Shown here: positions 11,640-23,195 of the stretch, piece after piece
How positions within the stretch are numbered: position 1 is the stretch's first letter
Layout of the letters: every line of letters starts with the position of its first letter
Assembly (NCBI RefSeq): GCF_030272615.1
Contig: NC_081415.1
Location: 106,991,254-107,055,253 of the forward strand
DNA length: 64,000 bases
Source of the DNA: Cryptomeria japonica
Lineage: Eukaryota > Streptophyta > Pinopsida > Cupressales > Cupressaceae
Direction of reading: 5' to 3'
The notes under the pieces: generated by a model
What the model was told of the DNA's origin: nothing
The model's database searches: none
What the model saw: the letters and a program-made list of their open reading frames with translations, nothing else
Translations under genes and position numbers: made by a program

Positions 11640-12229
11640 AATGGACAGTAGGGTGACCTGCAACTGCATTAATGAAGGTAATTTTTCTTCATTCGCGGGG
11701 AGTATGGATGCATGATTACCAGTGTGGATGACAAAAATGTGCTTTGAGTGGAATATGGATCGATGGCATTCGATGAGACTGCATCTCTTTGTTTCTGCTT
11801 CCACATTTGAATACGTATTTACCAGGCTATTTAAGATTGTAATTTTAGGCAAATCTGCCTGGATGATGATTGGTGAATATCCATTCCCTGTTCCAAAGCT
11901 TCCATTGTATCAAATGCTAGAAGGGTGTGAGCAAAGGTTGTTGAATCTGGATGTTTCCCTTCCAGTTGCATTTGCTGAAAGTTTCTAAAGCCCTTTCGAC
12001 GATCAATGGTTTTCGGTCAATGAATCTGGTCTCACAATTGTCAATCATATTTGCTTGGAAGTTTACAAATCATTGCATCCCATGAGACGATATCTATTTG
12101 AACTATTCGGTACAGGCCGTGATGAGTGTCCACGCCTTTTACCCAAATCATAATAGCATGCGATGTTCGACTGTGAATCAGATTTGTAGCTACTCCTTTG
12201 TGCTTTAATTCATTCTCCTCCTGAACCAT
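11640..12229 (-). pseudogene. pentatricopeptide repeat (PPR, PLS type) pseudogene
   Basis: Reading the minus strand gives successive PPR signatures in different frames: DIVSWDAMI near 12070, then FQQMQLEGKHPDSTTFAHTL followed by EALEQGMDIHQS near 11885-11982, then TILNSLVNTYSN near 11810-11845. These are the standard motifs of plant organellar RNA-binding PPR proteins (compare the common form DVVSWNAMI). In this family the protein edits, splices or stabilises organelle transcripts. The motifs lie in the order and spacing expected for consecutive repeats, but at least two frameshifts and an in-frame stop separate them. No target peptide or C-terminal E/DYW domain is seen, so this is an internal fragment of a dead gene. 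Confidence 0.8.
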
Positions 12230-12571
12230 AGAAATTTTAGTCTCTGGGTAGTGTTTTCATTCTGTTAGGAACTGCCTTCAAATTTTACCTCAAATGTCAT
12301 ATCTAACTACAGGCTTCGGAACCACAAGCATCGTGCTTGGATATCATCTAAATCATCTCGCCCGCGGGACACTGCAGGACAAATTTTGATATCATCTTGA
12401 CTGTAATAGCATAAACATTATGTCAGTGGCCCAGCGTAACCTACTTTACATGTGCTATCTTAGCATTTTGAGCTTATTAATTTGATAAATTTTTTGTGGG
12501 TATTGTGTTGATACAATCTCAATGATCTTCTAGTTAAAGCTAGGATATATTGTTGATTTTCGTTAATTATA
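12230..12571. other. no recognisable gene
   Basis: Sequence upstream of the PPR relic and left of copia A. It contains a small GC-rich patch (CTCGCCCGCGGGACACTGCAG near 12356) but no frame I can recognise. It may include further decayed PPR sequence. Confidence 0.4.
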
Positions 12572-12576
12572 AAAGA

Positions 12577-13347
12577 TGTCAAGAACTGATGCTGTTCATG
12601 CAGCTCAGAGATTTGCATCTATTCTTAGCTCCCACCGTAAAAATGAACATTCTAAACCATGCATAACTGAACTCTCAGATCCACCGCCATATTCCAGCAT
12701 GCAGTAGTTTAATTTAGGAAGATCGTATATTATTTTAGATTAGTTAGTTTTTATTTCTCATTCAAATAAAACATGCAGTGCATGCAATTACCTTGTTTGA
12801 ACATGGATAGAAATTAGGGGTTTTTCAAAAACTCAAGACTACTCGCGGGTCAAAACCCTAGCCGAGTCACTTTAAAAATAACTTCTATTTTTTGGTCATG
12901 AGACAGGATGCGCCAAGGTTTTCATCTGGTTTTTGAGTGCCAATAAAAATGTCATATGATTATATGATTAAATAACTAGTTAAAATGTAATATGATTATA
13001 TGACTGTATTTTCAAATGTTCGATAAAGTTACGGAGTGAGTTTTTTCTGAGCTTTTGCGAATCCTTAGTTTTTTAAATTTTTTGGGCTTGCCAAATCATT
13101 GCCGAGTCTGAGTTTTTCAACTGTGGCATAGATTAGTTGAATTTAGTTTGAATCTTTTGGACTTTATATATTAGATGAACTTTCTAATTTTAATCAAGCT
13201 GCTGTAATAAAATTCTGAGTGTACTTCTAAAACAGGGCACTCTGTTTTATTTATTTTGGGTTGTGTTATCTATATTTTTGCAATAATTAATTGTTGTTAT
13301 ATGTTTCTTTGTGTCATAATTATCTTGGTTTATCAGTTGATTCTACA
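12577..13347 (+). repeat. 5' LTR of copia A
   Basis: 771 bases, TG...CA. Shared with the 3' LTR: CTTAGCTCCCACC, CATGCATAACTGAACTC, GATCCACCGCCATATTCC and GGGCACTCTGTTTTATTT. The 5' copy carries a roughly 310-base insertion (12811-13121) absent from the 3' copy and lacks about 70 and 85 bases present there. The equal length of the two LTRs is therefore coincidence. Confidence 0.9.
12811..13121. mobile_element. MITE-like insertion in the 5' LTR of copia A
   Basis: The 3' LTR reads AACATGCATAGATTAGTTG where the 5' LTR reads AACATGGATAG, then about 310 foreign bases, then CATAGATTAGTTG, so ATAG flanks both sides. The ends have related inverted sequences: TCAAAAACTCAAGACTACTCG on the left, and GAAAAACTCAGACTCGGC when the right end is reverse-complemented. 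There is no coding capacity. Exact ends are uncertain by several bases. Confidence 0.55.
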
Positions 13348-13349
13348 AG

Positions 13350-13362
13350 TTGTATTAGAGCA
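13350..13362 (+). promoter_or_regulatory. primer-binding site of copia A (degenerate)
   Basis: TTGTATTAGAGC directly downstream of the 5' LTR is close to TGGTATCAGAGC, the sequence complementary to the 3' end of initiator tRNA-Met that plant copia elements use to prime minus-strand DNA synthesis. A few substitutions suggest decay. Confidence 0.7.
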
Positions 13363-13416
13363 GGTAAAATTGTTTTGGGTTAAAGTTTTATTGTTGGAAT
13401 TTTGCCAAAGTTAATC

Positions 13417-14265
13417 ATGTCGAATTCTAATCATATGTCATTCCAAAATTTCATGGGAATGATTATGATTATTGGTGCATTAAGATGCTGACCTTTTTGA
13501 TTGGAAAAAGTTTGTGGGAGATTATTGAATCAGGTTATGAGGAGCCAGCTGATTGGAATGCCCTTACAACCAATGAAAGAACAACAAGAAAGAAAGCAAG
13601 GAAAAAGAATGCTCAAGCTTTGTTTCACATTCAGATAGCTCATGATAAGAGCTTATTTCCAAGAATATCAAGAGCAGCAACTGCCAAAGATGTCTGGAAG
13701 ACTCTACAAGAAGCTTACCAGGGTAGTGATCAAGTTAAAGTGGTCAAGCTTCAAACATTGAAGCGAGAATTCAAAAATTTGAAGATGCAAGAAGCTGAAA
13801 GTATAAGTGATTATTGTGTCAGAGTCAAAGATGTGGTCAATAAAATGGCTACACTTGGGGAAATTGTAAGCAATGAAGTTTTGATAAAAAAGGTGTTGAG
13901 ATCTTTGACACCTAGATTGAATCATGTAGCAATAATCATAGAAGAAAGCAAGGATTTGACAAAACTACAACTTGATCAATTGGTTGGATCCCTGATGTCT
14001 CATGAAGAAAGATTGAAAGATTCTTTTGAAGGTGTAGAGAAAGTGTTCTCCTCTAAATTACAAAAATGAAGATGTAAGCAACAGTACTGCCAAAATTAAT
14101 CAAGGCCAAGGTAAAGGGCAAAGCCAAAATTCTTCAAGAGATAGAGGTAGAGGTGGCTCAAGAGGAAGAGGTGGTTCCAGAGGAAGAGGTAGAGGCATAT
14201 TTGATAAGAGAAATGTTCAATGTTACCATTGTAATAGGTGTGACCACTTTGAAAGAGAATGCAGA
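13417..14265 (+). pseudogene. gag of copia A, frameshifted
   Basis: The likely start is ATG 13417 (MSNSNHMS). A one-base shift near 13440 then enters the frame with HGNDYDYWCIKM and the main 194-codon open stretch (13485-14069). This holds the UBN2/gag-polypeptide features: KDVWKTLQEAYQG, LKREFKNLKM, ISDYCVRVKDVVNKMATLGE and VLRSLTPRLNHV. After another shift a Gly/Arg-rich basic segment precedes a CCHC zinc knuckle near 14221-14262 (CYHCNRCDHFEREC, spacing CX2CX4HX4C). The product would be the nucleocapsid-forming protein. At least two frameshifts prevent translation as a unit. Confidence 0.85.
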
Positions 14266-15747
14266 TTGAAAGAAGGTAAAAGTGCTAACTATGCTCAAGA
14301 AAGTAGTGAGAATCCTCCTGATCACTTATTTTTATCTTATGCCAAAGGTGAAAATACCAATAAAGATGTATGGTACCTAGATTCTGGATGCTCTAACCAT
14401 ATGACAGGGAATGAGAAGTTGTTCTCAACAAAGGATGGAAGTTTCAAGTCCAAGATCCAGCTTGGTGATGATAAATCGTTCGAGGTTGCTGCCAAAGGAT
14501 CTATGGAGGTCCAAACAAAAGAAGGTATATAGAGTATTCATGATATTTATTATACTCCACAATTGAAGCATAATTTATTAAGTGTTGGGCAGCTACATGT
14601 GAGAAAAATTATAGTAGTCTTTGAGAATAAGACATGTACTATCTATGATAAGAATATGGGCAATAGGGTGATCACTGTTGTGCCTATGACAAGAAATAGG
14701 ATCTTCCCCTTGAGGTTTGATGAATATAACAATAGCCTTACAAATCTGGCTTATGAGGATTCAAGTTGGTTATGGCATCTCAGGTATGGGCATTAAAATT
14801 TTCATAGTTTAAAGTTTCTGACCTTGCATGCATTAGTTTTAGGTTTGCCCAAGGTTAAGGAACACAAGGAGGTTTGTGAAGGTTGTGCTAAAGGAAAGAA
14901 TGCAAGGGAAAAGTTTCCAAAGGGAAATGCATGGAGGGCCCATCACTCACTTCAGCTCATTCATTCAAACATATGTGGTCCTATGTAGACTATGAGTTTT
15001 GGTAATTCATCATATTTCATCACTTTTATTGATGATTACTCATGAAATTGTTCAGTATATTTTTTGAAGGCCAAGGATGAAACCCTAGATACATTCAAGA
15101 AGTTTAAAGTCCTTTTGGAAAATGAGAAAGCATGCAAGATCAAGTGTTTAAGGACTGATCATGGAGGAGAATCGTACTGTGGTTGAAATGGCAAGGTGCA
15201 TGTTACAAACCAAGAGTTTGAACAATTCTTATTAGGGAGATGCAGTTGCTACAATGGTGTACATCCTCAAACATAGCCAACTACTGCACTAGAAAAGATG
15301 ACTCTTTATGAAGCTTGGTATGGAAAAAGGCCTAATGTTAATCATTTAAAAGTTTTTGGTTGTTTGACTTATGTGCATGTACCTGATCAGAATAGACAAA
15401 AGTTAGATGCAAAGATAGAGTCATGTATTTTTATTGGGTATAGTGAGAAAAACAAGGCTTATAAATTGTATAATCCCCTCACTAATAGGCTTATTGTCTC
15501 AAGAGATGTGATTTTTAATGAAGGGGGAGTTTATGGTCATCAGAAAGGACATGTTGAGAAGCCAAAATTTGTTTTGAATGATGATATAATTGCTGATATT
15601 GATCATGAACAACCAACTAATGTATCTGTATCCAGTGGTTTAACTGCACCAAGTTGCCCTTCATCAAGTTCTTCAATACCAAGTTCAAGTCTAGCTTCTT
15701 CTCCAAGTTCTACAAGGAAGGTAAGGAGATTGAGTGATATCTACTAG
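14266..15747 (+). pseudogene. protease and integrase region of copia A, broken
   Basis: The protease motif WYLDSGCSNHMTG is near 14371-14409, with catalytic D in DSG intact. After a TAG near 14530, the gag-pre-integrase segment contains LKHNLLSVGQL and ends WLWHLRYGH. The zinc-finger tail is CEGCAKGKNAREKF. In the catalytic core IDDYS is present but followed by stops, and the block that should contain PQQNGVAERKN is missing between about 15250 and 15300: the text jumps to LYEAWYGKRPNVNHLKVFGC. A deletion has therefore removed the catalytic glutamate region. The integrase could not function even if the stops were suppressed. Confidence 0.85.
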
Positions 15748-15792
15748 AGGAGTGGATATCAAGTACATGAAGAAAATCCAATAGGTGAGACG

Positions 15793-17330
15793 GTGAATTT
15801 TGCTTTATTAACCAAGGCTGATTTTGAACCATCATGTTTTGAAGATGCGTGTACTAATGAGGTTTTGGTGCAAGCCATGGAAGAAGAGATGGATTACATT
15901 CACAGGAATGACACTTGGGAGTTAACAAAACTTCCGCATGACAAGAAAAAGATTGGCACCAAATGGGTCTACAAGACCATGTTTAATAGTGATGGGAGTG
16001 TTGAAAGACACAAGGCAAGATTAGTTGCTAAAGGCTTCACACAGAAGTATGGAATTGATTATGAAGAGACATTTGCACCAGTAGCAAGACAAGAGACCAT
16101 AAGAATGCTAATTTCATTAGTAGCTCAGAAGAAGTGGAGCATACATCATATGGACGTGAAAAGTGCCTTCTTGAATGGGTACTTAGAAGACGAAGAATAT
16201 GTGGAGCAGCCACAAGGTTTTGAAGTGGATGGAAAAGAGCATCTTGTCTACAGGTTGAAGAAGGATTTGTATGGCCTCAAGCAAGCACCAAGAGTGTGGT
16301 ATGCCAGGATTGATGGATACTTTCAGGAGAATGGCTTCCAAAGAAGTAAGAGTGATCCTACCTTTTACTACAAACAAGAAGGTTTTGATATTCTAAGTAT
16401 AAGTTTGTATGTTGATGATCTTTTGTATATGGGTAGTAGTTCTAAGATGAAAGATGAATTCAAAGTTGCTATGATGAAATAATTTGAGATGAAAGATCTT
16501 CGTCTGATGAAATATTTTCTAGGAATGGAGGTTTATCAAAGGATGATATTTTCATTTGTCAAACAAAGTATGCACAGGATATGCTGAATAAATTTGGTAT
16601 AACTGATTGTAACCTTGCCTCCACTCCAAGTTCTCATGGAGATGTGTTATGTAGAGATGATGGTGCTGATTTAGTTGACGGGACAACTTACAGAAGTATT
16701 GTGGGGAGCTTGATGTTTCTAAACCACATGAGGCCTAATATTGCCTATTTAGTTTCACTTGTTTCAAGGTATATGACAAATCCATCTGAAATACATATGA
16801 AGGCAGCCAAGAGGATTTTGAGGTATGTGAAAGGCGATTTCAATTTTGGTATTCATTACTACTCTTCTGAAATGTTCAATCTTGTAGGCTTTAGTTATTC
16901 AAATTGGGGAGGTAGTATGGATGACCGCAAGTCTACATCTAGGAATTGTTTCTCTTTTGGTTTTGGATTAATTAATTGGAGCTCAAAAAAGCAAAGTATT
17001 GTTTCCCTCTCATCCACAAAAGTAGAGTATGGTTGCAATTACCTCAGCAGGTACACAAGCTGTTTGGCCTAGAAAAGTTTTAGAAGAAATTAGAGAAAAG
17101 CAAATTCAGCCTACAGTGATTTATTGTGACAATGTGAGTGCCATCAAACTAGCAAAGAACCCGATTCATCATAGCAGGACAAAGAATTTTGACATGAAAT
17201 ATCACTTCATTCAGGATTTGGTACAAAAGAAAGAAGTTGAATTGAAGCACATAAACACTCAGGATTAGCTAGCAGATATTCACCAAAGCAGTTGCCAAAG
17301 ATCAGTTTTTGGTACTATGAGATAAGATAG
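15793..17330 (+). pseudogene. reverse transcriptase and RNase H of copia A
   Basis: The RT block (15793-16482) is open for 229 codons: [71 protein letters not shown] and the active site YVDDLL are all preserved. A frameshift near 16480-16580 leads to the RNase H part (SIVGSLMFLNHMRPNIAYL, DDRKSTSRN, VSLSSTKVEYG). Another shift near 17040 leads to VIYCDNVSAIKLAKNPIHHS and LADI. RT is the best preserved part of this element. Confidence 0.9.
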
Positions 17331-17347
17331 TATGTTCTCTCAGCATC

Positions 17348-17358
17348 AAGGGGGAGTA
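17348..17358 (+). promoter_or_regulatory. polypurine tract of copia A
   Basis: AAGGGGGAGTA lies directly against the TG of the 3' LTR and would prime plus-strand synthesis. The sequence is intact. Confidence 0.85.
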
Positions 17359-18129
17359 TGTCAAGAATTGATGTTGTTCATGTAGCTAAGATATTTGCAT
17401 CTTTTCTTAGCTCCCACCATAAAAATTAACATTCTAAACCATGCATAACTGAACTCTTAGATCCACCGCCATATTCCAACATGCAGCTAGCTTAATTTAG
17501 GAAGATCGTATATTATTTTAGATTAGTTAGTTTTTATTTCTCATTCAAATAAAACATGCAGTGCATGCAATTACCTTGTTCGATGATAGCATTTTAATTT
17601 AGATTTAGTTTTAATAAAGCATGTGGATGAACATGCATAGATTAGTTGAATTTAGTTTTGAAGCTATAGTTAGTTTTTTTCTAGAACAAATGCATGCTAC
17701 GTATATATTTTTTTGGTATGCATGTTCTATTTTTTAGTGAATTTGAATCCTTTGGAGGTGAACGAAAAAAATTATATATTAGATGAACTTTGTAATTTTA
17801 ATCAAGTTACTATAATAAAATTTTGAGTGCAGTTCTGATAAGACGCATCTATTCTGGCTCCAAAACGACAGTACGGTTTCACGCATTTTACACCGCCGAT
17901 TTTGCAATAAATGGCTGCGATTAACTAATACGTCGCTATCACGTTGTACAAAAGGTCTATTTTGGAGCCAGAATAGCTTTGGCCCCAACAGGGGCACTCT
18001 GTTTTATTTATTCTGGGTTTTGTTATCTATATTTTTGCAATAATTAATTGTTGTTATATGTTTCTTTCTATCATAATTATCTTGGTTTATTAGCTGGCTT
18101 AAAGAACAGGGGCCATTTCAGATTCTACA
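17359..18129 (+). repeat. 3' LTR of copia A
   Basis: 771 bases, begins TGTCAAGAATTGATG, ends GATTCTACA, followed by the target duplication AAAGA. It contains a 128-base MITE-like insert (17849-17976) and a further 28-base extra segment near 18094-18120 relative to the 5' LTR. Confidence 0.9.
17849..17976. mobile_element. 128-bp MITE-like element with 17-bp terminal inverted repeats
   Basis: CTATTCTGGCTCCAAAA at 17849-17865 is the exact reverse complement of 17960-17976. The segment lies in a stretch (about 17833-17990) absent from the 5' LTR, so it arrived after copia A integrated, and its base composition is more GC-rich. No coding capacity. I could not identify a clean target-site duplication, and a few extra bases on both sides are also missing from the 5' LTR. 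Confidence 0.75.
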
Positions 18130-18134
18130 AAAGA

Positions 18135-18413
18135 GCTATACTCGATGCTATTGTTCATCATTATAACAACTTAGTTGTTTCAATTCACGTCCTACATTTG
18201 AGCTACCCTTTAAGACCATTCAATTGTAAGATACATATATTAAGCCTAAGATCGAATTCCTCATCCATTATATCAGAAGGAAGCCATCTTCTTTCTGAGA
18301 TTATTATGATATTTCCCCTTTTATAAATAAAATAATATATTAATAAGGATGTTAATGAGGAAAGTACTTGCAAAGAGGGTATCTATTATATATATATATA
18401 TGAAAATATTTTA
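18135..18413. other. spacer between copia A and copia B
   Basis: About 280 bases of host-like sequence ending in an AT-rich stretch with a short (TA)n run near 18391. No gene is seen. Confidence 0.5.
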
Positions 18414-18418
18414 TTATT

Positions 18419-18867
18419 TGTAGGATTTTGCCAAGATCAAGGGCACAATGAAAAGCATAAAAGAGACAATAGAATGACAAGAACAAACTGTATTCTCATC
18501 AATATGCAAAAATGATCAACTGGATTAACCAATACAATGAATAGAGGCCTGCTTATATAGGCAAGGCCATATGGATGTATGAGCACACAAATATGACATG
18601 TGGCTCAATGAGAAACAAGGATAGGTAAGAAATACTAGGGGTAGGTAGGAGAAATAATATAATATTCCACAAGAGGTGGATGACCCACCGAATGTGGAGT
18701 GTAATAGCAAAATAAGACCCAAAAAGGTGGAATTTCTTCTACAAGCTCTATCTCTATGTGCACACTTCCCTAAGTGTCTCAAATCCAAACTACGAAGAGA
18801 TGCATTATCCTAAGTTAACTTAAGTAGGTGTAATAATATCCAAAATGAATATTTATTTACACCAACA
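18419..18867 (-). repeat. 3' LTR of copia B
   Basis: 449 bases. A TATA-like CTATATAAGC (minus strand) lies at 18551-18560, the expected place for the U3 promoter. Frames read across this LTR have no recognisable content. Confidence 0.95.
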
Positions 18868-18879
18868 CCCCCCCTTAAG
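18868..18879 (-). promoter_or_regulatory. polypurine tract of copia B
   Basis: On the minus strand CTTAAGGGGGGG runs directly into the TG of the 3' LTR. Confidence 0.85.
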
Positions 18880-19136
18880 TGCAACTTAGGGGAATGAAGA
18901 CTCAAGTCAACAATGCAAGATGGGCCCCGGCTACTAGGCCATGATAGGTACCCATGTACAATATGAAAATGAAAGCAAAACTATGCAATGCAATCTCTCA
19001 CAAACAGAGAAAGGGAGAAAACCCAGTGGGAAAAAACTCCCCCCCAAAAGAGAGATGAATGTACAAAAGACTCTTAAAGAAGAAGGACAAAACCTCAAAG
19101 AGGAAAAAGTCACCCCCATAAGAGAGGAAGGAGAAG

Positions 19137-22100
19137 TCAGCTAACCCCCCCTAATGACACATCTCGCACCCCCAAGAGAGCTTGCAACTGCTGGAACTTA
19201 CTCTCGGTGAAAGGTTTGGTGAATATGTCAGCAACCTGCTCTGCTATAGGACAATACTGCAAATCAATGACCTGCTCCTGGATGAGCTCTTAGATATAGT
19301 GCATATGAATCTCGATGTGTTTGGTCTGCTAGTGCTAGACCGGGTTCTTCGAGATTGCAATAGCACTCTGATTGTCACAATGTAGAACTATCGGCCATGG
19401 AGTGGTGAATCCAAACTCTGTGAGAATCTACTAGAGCCAAATGGTCTCAGTTGCTGCGTTAACAGCACCTCGATACTCAACCTCAGTCGAAGAGAGAGCA
19501 ATAGCATGTTGCTTCTTGCTCTGCCAACAAATGGGGCCTGAACCAAGGTGAAAACTGTAACCAGAAGTAGACTTACGATCAACTAGATCACCAGCCCAAT
19601 CGGAGTCTGTGTAACCAACCAAGCGAAGTCTTGTGCCTGCTACATAGTGATGTGTACCCTGGATGTAATGAAGGACGCGTTTGGCGGCTTTCCAATGAAG
19701 CTCATGTGGTTCCTGCATGAAGCCGAAAACCATGCCAACTACAAATAAAATATCAGGGCATGTATGAGTCAAGTAGATGAGACTACCCACAAGCTAACGA
19801 TACAAAGTGGCATCAACTGGTGGAGAAGAACACTGAGCCTCAAGCTTGACTCGTGAAAGAAAGGGAGTCAGGGTAGGCTTACAGTGAACCATATGAAAGC
19901 GTGCAAGTAGATCAAAAGCATACTTGGGCTGCGATAGTGTAATCCCAGAAGGTGACTGTGAAATCTCTATCCCAAGAAAGTAGTACAAAAGACCCAAGTC
20001 AGTCATAGCAAATCTGTTATGCAAAGCAGATTTGACCCTGCTAATGATGGATGAAGTACTCCCTGTAATGATAAAGTCATCAACATAGAGCACAAGTATC
20101 AAGTGAGAGTCATCCTGTCGCAAAATGTAGACATTCGGATTGGAATGACACCTGGTGAACCCTACGAAGAGAAGAAAGGAATCCATCTTGGCATACCAAG
20201 CCCTGGGGGCCTGCTTAAGGCCATAGAGAAATTTCCTTAGTCTGCAAACCAAGGAAGTATCTTGGATGAAACCCTGTGGCTGCTCCATATAAATCTCCTC
20301 ATCAAGATCACCATGAAGAAAAACACTCTTCACATCCATCTGATGTACAACCCAACCATGAGCTACAGCAATAGCAAGTGTCAAATGAATGGAGTTCATC
20401 TTGGCTACGGGTGCAAAGGTCTCAGTATAGTCAACACCTGCAACCTGAGAGAAACCTTTCACAACAAGCCGAGCCTTATACTTAGCCACACTACCATCCG
20501 CTGCAAAATTGGTCCGATAGATCCACTTACATCGAACCATCTTTCTCCCCTTAGGGAGATGGACTGAATCCCATGTGTTGTTCCTCATCAAGGAACTATA
20601 CTCTTCCTCCATAGCTTGGTCCCACTCAGGAACCCCTGATGCTTCCCTAAATGTCTGTGGATCGAAAGCAGTAGAAATGAATGCATGTGGAAGATCCTGA
20701 TGCTGTGATCGAGTTCTCCGTGTATCTGAAGGATCCCCAACAAGAGAACCCACTGACTCAAGTGTCTGTCAAGCCCAATGAGGTCTAGGTGGAGGTGGAG
20801 AACGAGGCTCCTCAACTTCAAGTGGACCCTGCGGAGGTGTAACCCTGCGAGTCGGAGTTGTAGGAGTCTCATCATCTGAATCACTAACATCACTATCCAC
20901 AATGGTGGAAGGTGGAGGAGGTAGAGAGGCTAAGCTAGGAGAACTTTCCTCAAAGTGAACACTCCTCTCAATGAACACCTCATGTGTCTCTGGATGCATC
21001 AATCTGTATGCCTTAACACCCTCAGGATATCCAACAAATATGTAAGGCCGACTCTGAGGTTCCAATGCCTTGCGTTTCTATGGAGGTATGCAAGCCCATG
21101 CTGGACACCCAAAGACTCTAAAATGTCTCACAATCGGTTTCCTACCAGCCCAAGCTTCAAAAGGAGTAATACCTTGCAAATCTTTGTGAGGAACTCGATT
21201 ATGGATGTGTGTGGCACAACTGATAGCCTCTACCCAAAAGGCGGGATCAAGAGAACGTGCATGTATCATACAACTAGCCATTTCTTTGAGAGTTCTATTC
21301 TTGCGTTCTGCAACCCCGTTCTGCTGTGGAGTGTATGCTACAGAATGCTGAAGATCAATCCCCTCAAATGTACAAAAATCCTCAAGTCTTTTGTTCACAT
21401 ATTCCCTTCCATTATCTGTGCGAAGAATCTTGACCACTTTCCCTGATTGCTTCTCCACACGATTCTTGAAGTCCTGAAATCTGTCAAATACTTCACTCTT
21501 ATGAATGAGAAAGTAGACCCAAGTGAAGCGGGAGTAGTCATCAATGAAGGTAAGAACATAGTGGGCCTTACTAAATGAAGGTACTGGAAATGGACCTGCT
21601 ACATCGCTGTGAACAAGTTGAAGAACTTCCAAAGCTCTCCAAGTTTTCCCTTTATCAAACTTCTCTTTGGGATGCTTGCCCATGGAACAACCTGAACATA
21701 CACCCTCTGAAAAACTGATTCGAGGTAGACCTGTGACTATGTCTTTAGTGCTGAGTTGCTGAAGATAGCAGTAGTTGAGGTGACCAAACCGCTCATGCCA
21801 TAGGTTACTTTCTGAATTTGAATGAGTAAGCAAGGCCCCAGAAGGTGAACTTGGCACAAAATGGGAAAATGAATAAAGCCTTACCTTGTCATTGACTTGT
21901 CCCACTACTACCAAGCCATCATCATCAAGTTCCTTTACCACATCTGAATCTGGTGTAAACTCAACCTTTTTCCCATTCCCATAGTGAGTGATTTGGTAGA
22001 TGGAGAGAAGGCTGGTAGACAAGTTAGGAACATAGAGAACATTCTCAAATGTTCCATCATCCATGTCAACTGAACCTTTCCATTCAACCTCTACTTGTGT

Positions 22101-23195
22101 ATCATCACCTATGTAAATGTGAGGTACCTTAGATGGCTCCAATGAAGAAAACTGCTCCTTTGTAGAACCCATGTGATATGAGGCACCCAAGTCAAGTATC
22201 CATTGCTATGAAGAACCTGTTGTAGCCACAAATGCTTGCCCTTTCCCCTTAGACTGTGAGGAAGTGGAAGGAGATGAGTCCTTCTTTGTGTAGGCAGATG
22301 GCAAGTTGATGTTGTTTTTCTTAAGAAGATTAGTTAACTCATCAACTTGCTTTGCGTGGCATTGATGCTCATCATGACCATACTTCTTGCAATATGCACA
22401 AGTTGGTTTATCCTTCTTAGGTGGTGTCCCCTTCTTGGAAGAGGATGAAAAATCACCTTGTGATGGAGAGGATGATTGTCCTTTTTCCTGGTGTGTCTTA
22501 GACTTAGATTGCTTCTTCTTCTTGTTGGAATCTTTGCCTTGACTTCCTTGATTCCCTTGATTAGCCACCAAAGCCTTGGACTTTGAAGACTTGAGAAACC
22601 CCATGTTCAACAACTTAGTTTGTTCCAATATCAACATTTCTGTGAAAGCATCAAATGAAGGCATAACATAGGAACTCCCCACTTTCAAACGATGAGTTTG
22701 GAAGCTAGATACAAATGCTGCATATTCTGGTGCAAGCTTATCCAACAAGTTGAATATCAACTGAGCATCCTTTTTGTCAATTCCACAATCCTTAAGCTTT
22801 TCTCTTAGCTCATTTTCTTTGGTGACACAATCTTGGATTGTATCAAAACTCTTGGGATCCAAGTTGGTGAGCTCATTGTCAATCTAATAGCCTCTTATTT
22901 CATCAACTTGTCCATACAATTTCTGAAACATATCCCAAGCCTCTTTGATTGTTTTACACTTCTCAATGTGAAAAATGAGGTCATCTGATACATACTTGCG
23001 TAAGGTTCGAAGAGCCATGCAATTCTTTGTAAGCCATTCTAATTGAGCATTTGGATCAGCCTTAGAATTAGGTGGTGCTATTATTGTTCCATCTATGTAG
23101 TGTGTGAGACCCTTTTCCATTAATTTACTCCATACTTTAATTTTCCATGATGCATAATTATGTGGAGTTAAAGGTGGAAATTTATTAGGACTCAT
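19137..23195 (-). pseudogene. gag-pol polyprotein of copia B, one frame with nonsense codons
   Basis: From ATG 23195 (MSPNKFPPLTPHNYASWK) to TGA at 19137 a single frame of 1353 codons is kept without any frameshift, but about nine stops interrupt it (for example TAG at 22884-22886, 22206, 21078, 19794 and 19431, and TGA at 20769). Domains in order: gag with UBN2-type fold; CCHC knuckle CAYCKKYGHDEHQC; protease written DLGAS where DSGAS is usual; integrase with HERFGH, CSGCSMGK, SDVAGPF, IDDYSRFTW, RTDNGREY and PQQNGVAERKN; RT with [21 protein letters not shown] and YVDDFI; RNase H with YTDSDWAG, STEVEY and HCDNQSAI. The length and order are normal for copia. RT and integrase catalytic residues persist; the protease Ser-to-Leu change and the stops make it inactive. 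Confidence 0.95.

Larger units (their letters stand above)
12577..18129 (+). mobile_element. Ty1/copia LTR retrotransposon A
   Basis: The two LTRs begin TGTCAAGAA and end GATTCTACA, and the 5-base target duplication AAAGA flanks them at 12572-12576 and 18130-18134. A degenerate initiator-Met primer site follows the 5' LTR and a purine tract precedes the 3' LTR. The internal domain order gag, protease, integrase, RT, RNase H is that of Ty1/copia. The element is defective: gag is frameshifted, the integrase core has stops and a deletion, and pol is split into several frames. The LTRs have diverged by substitutions, indels and separate MITE-like insertions, so this is an older insertion than element B. 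Confidence 0.95.

Noticed and set aside
18525-18788. 87-codon frame repeated in both LTRs of copia B (also 24828-25091)
   Set aside because: It is the same LTR sequence twice; the frame spans U3/R with no recognisable protein.
20262-21446. Plus-strand frames inside copia B
   Set aside because: Antisense shadows of the gag-pol frame on the minus strand, which has all the domain matches.
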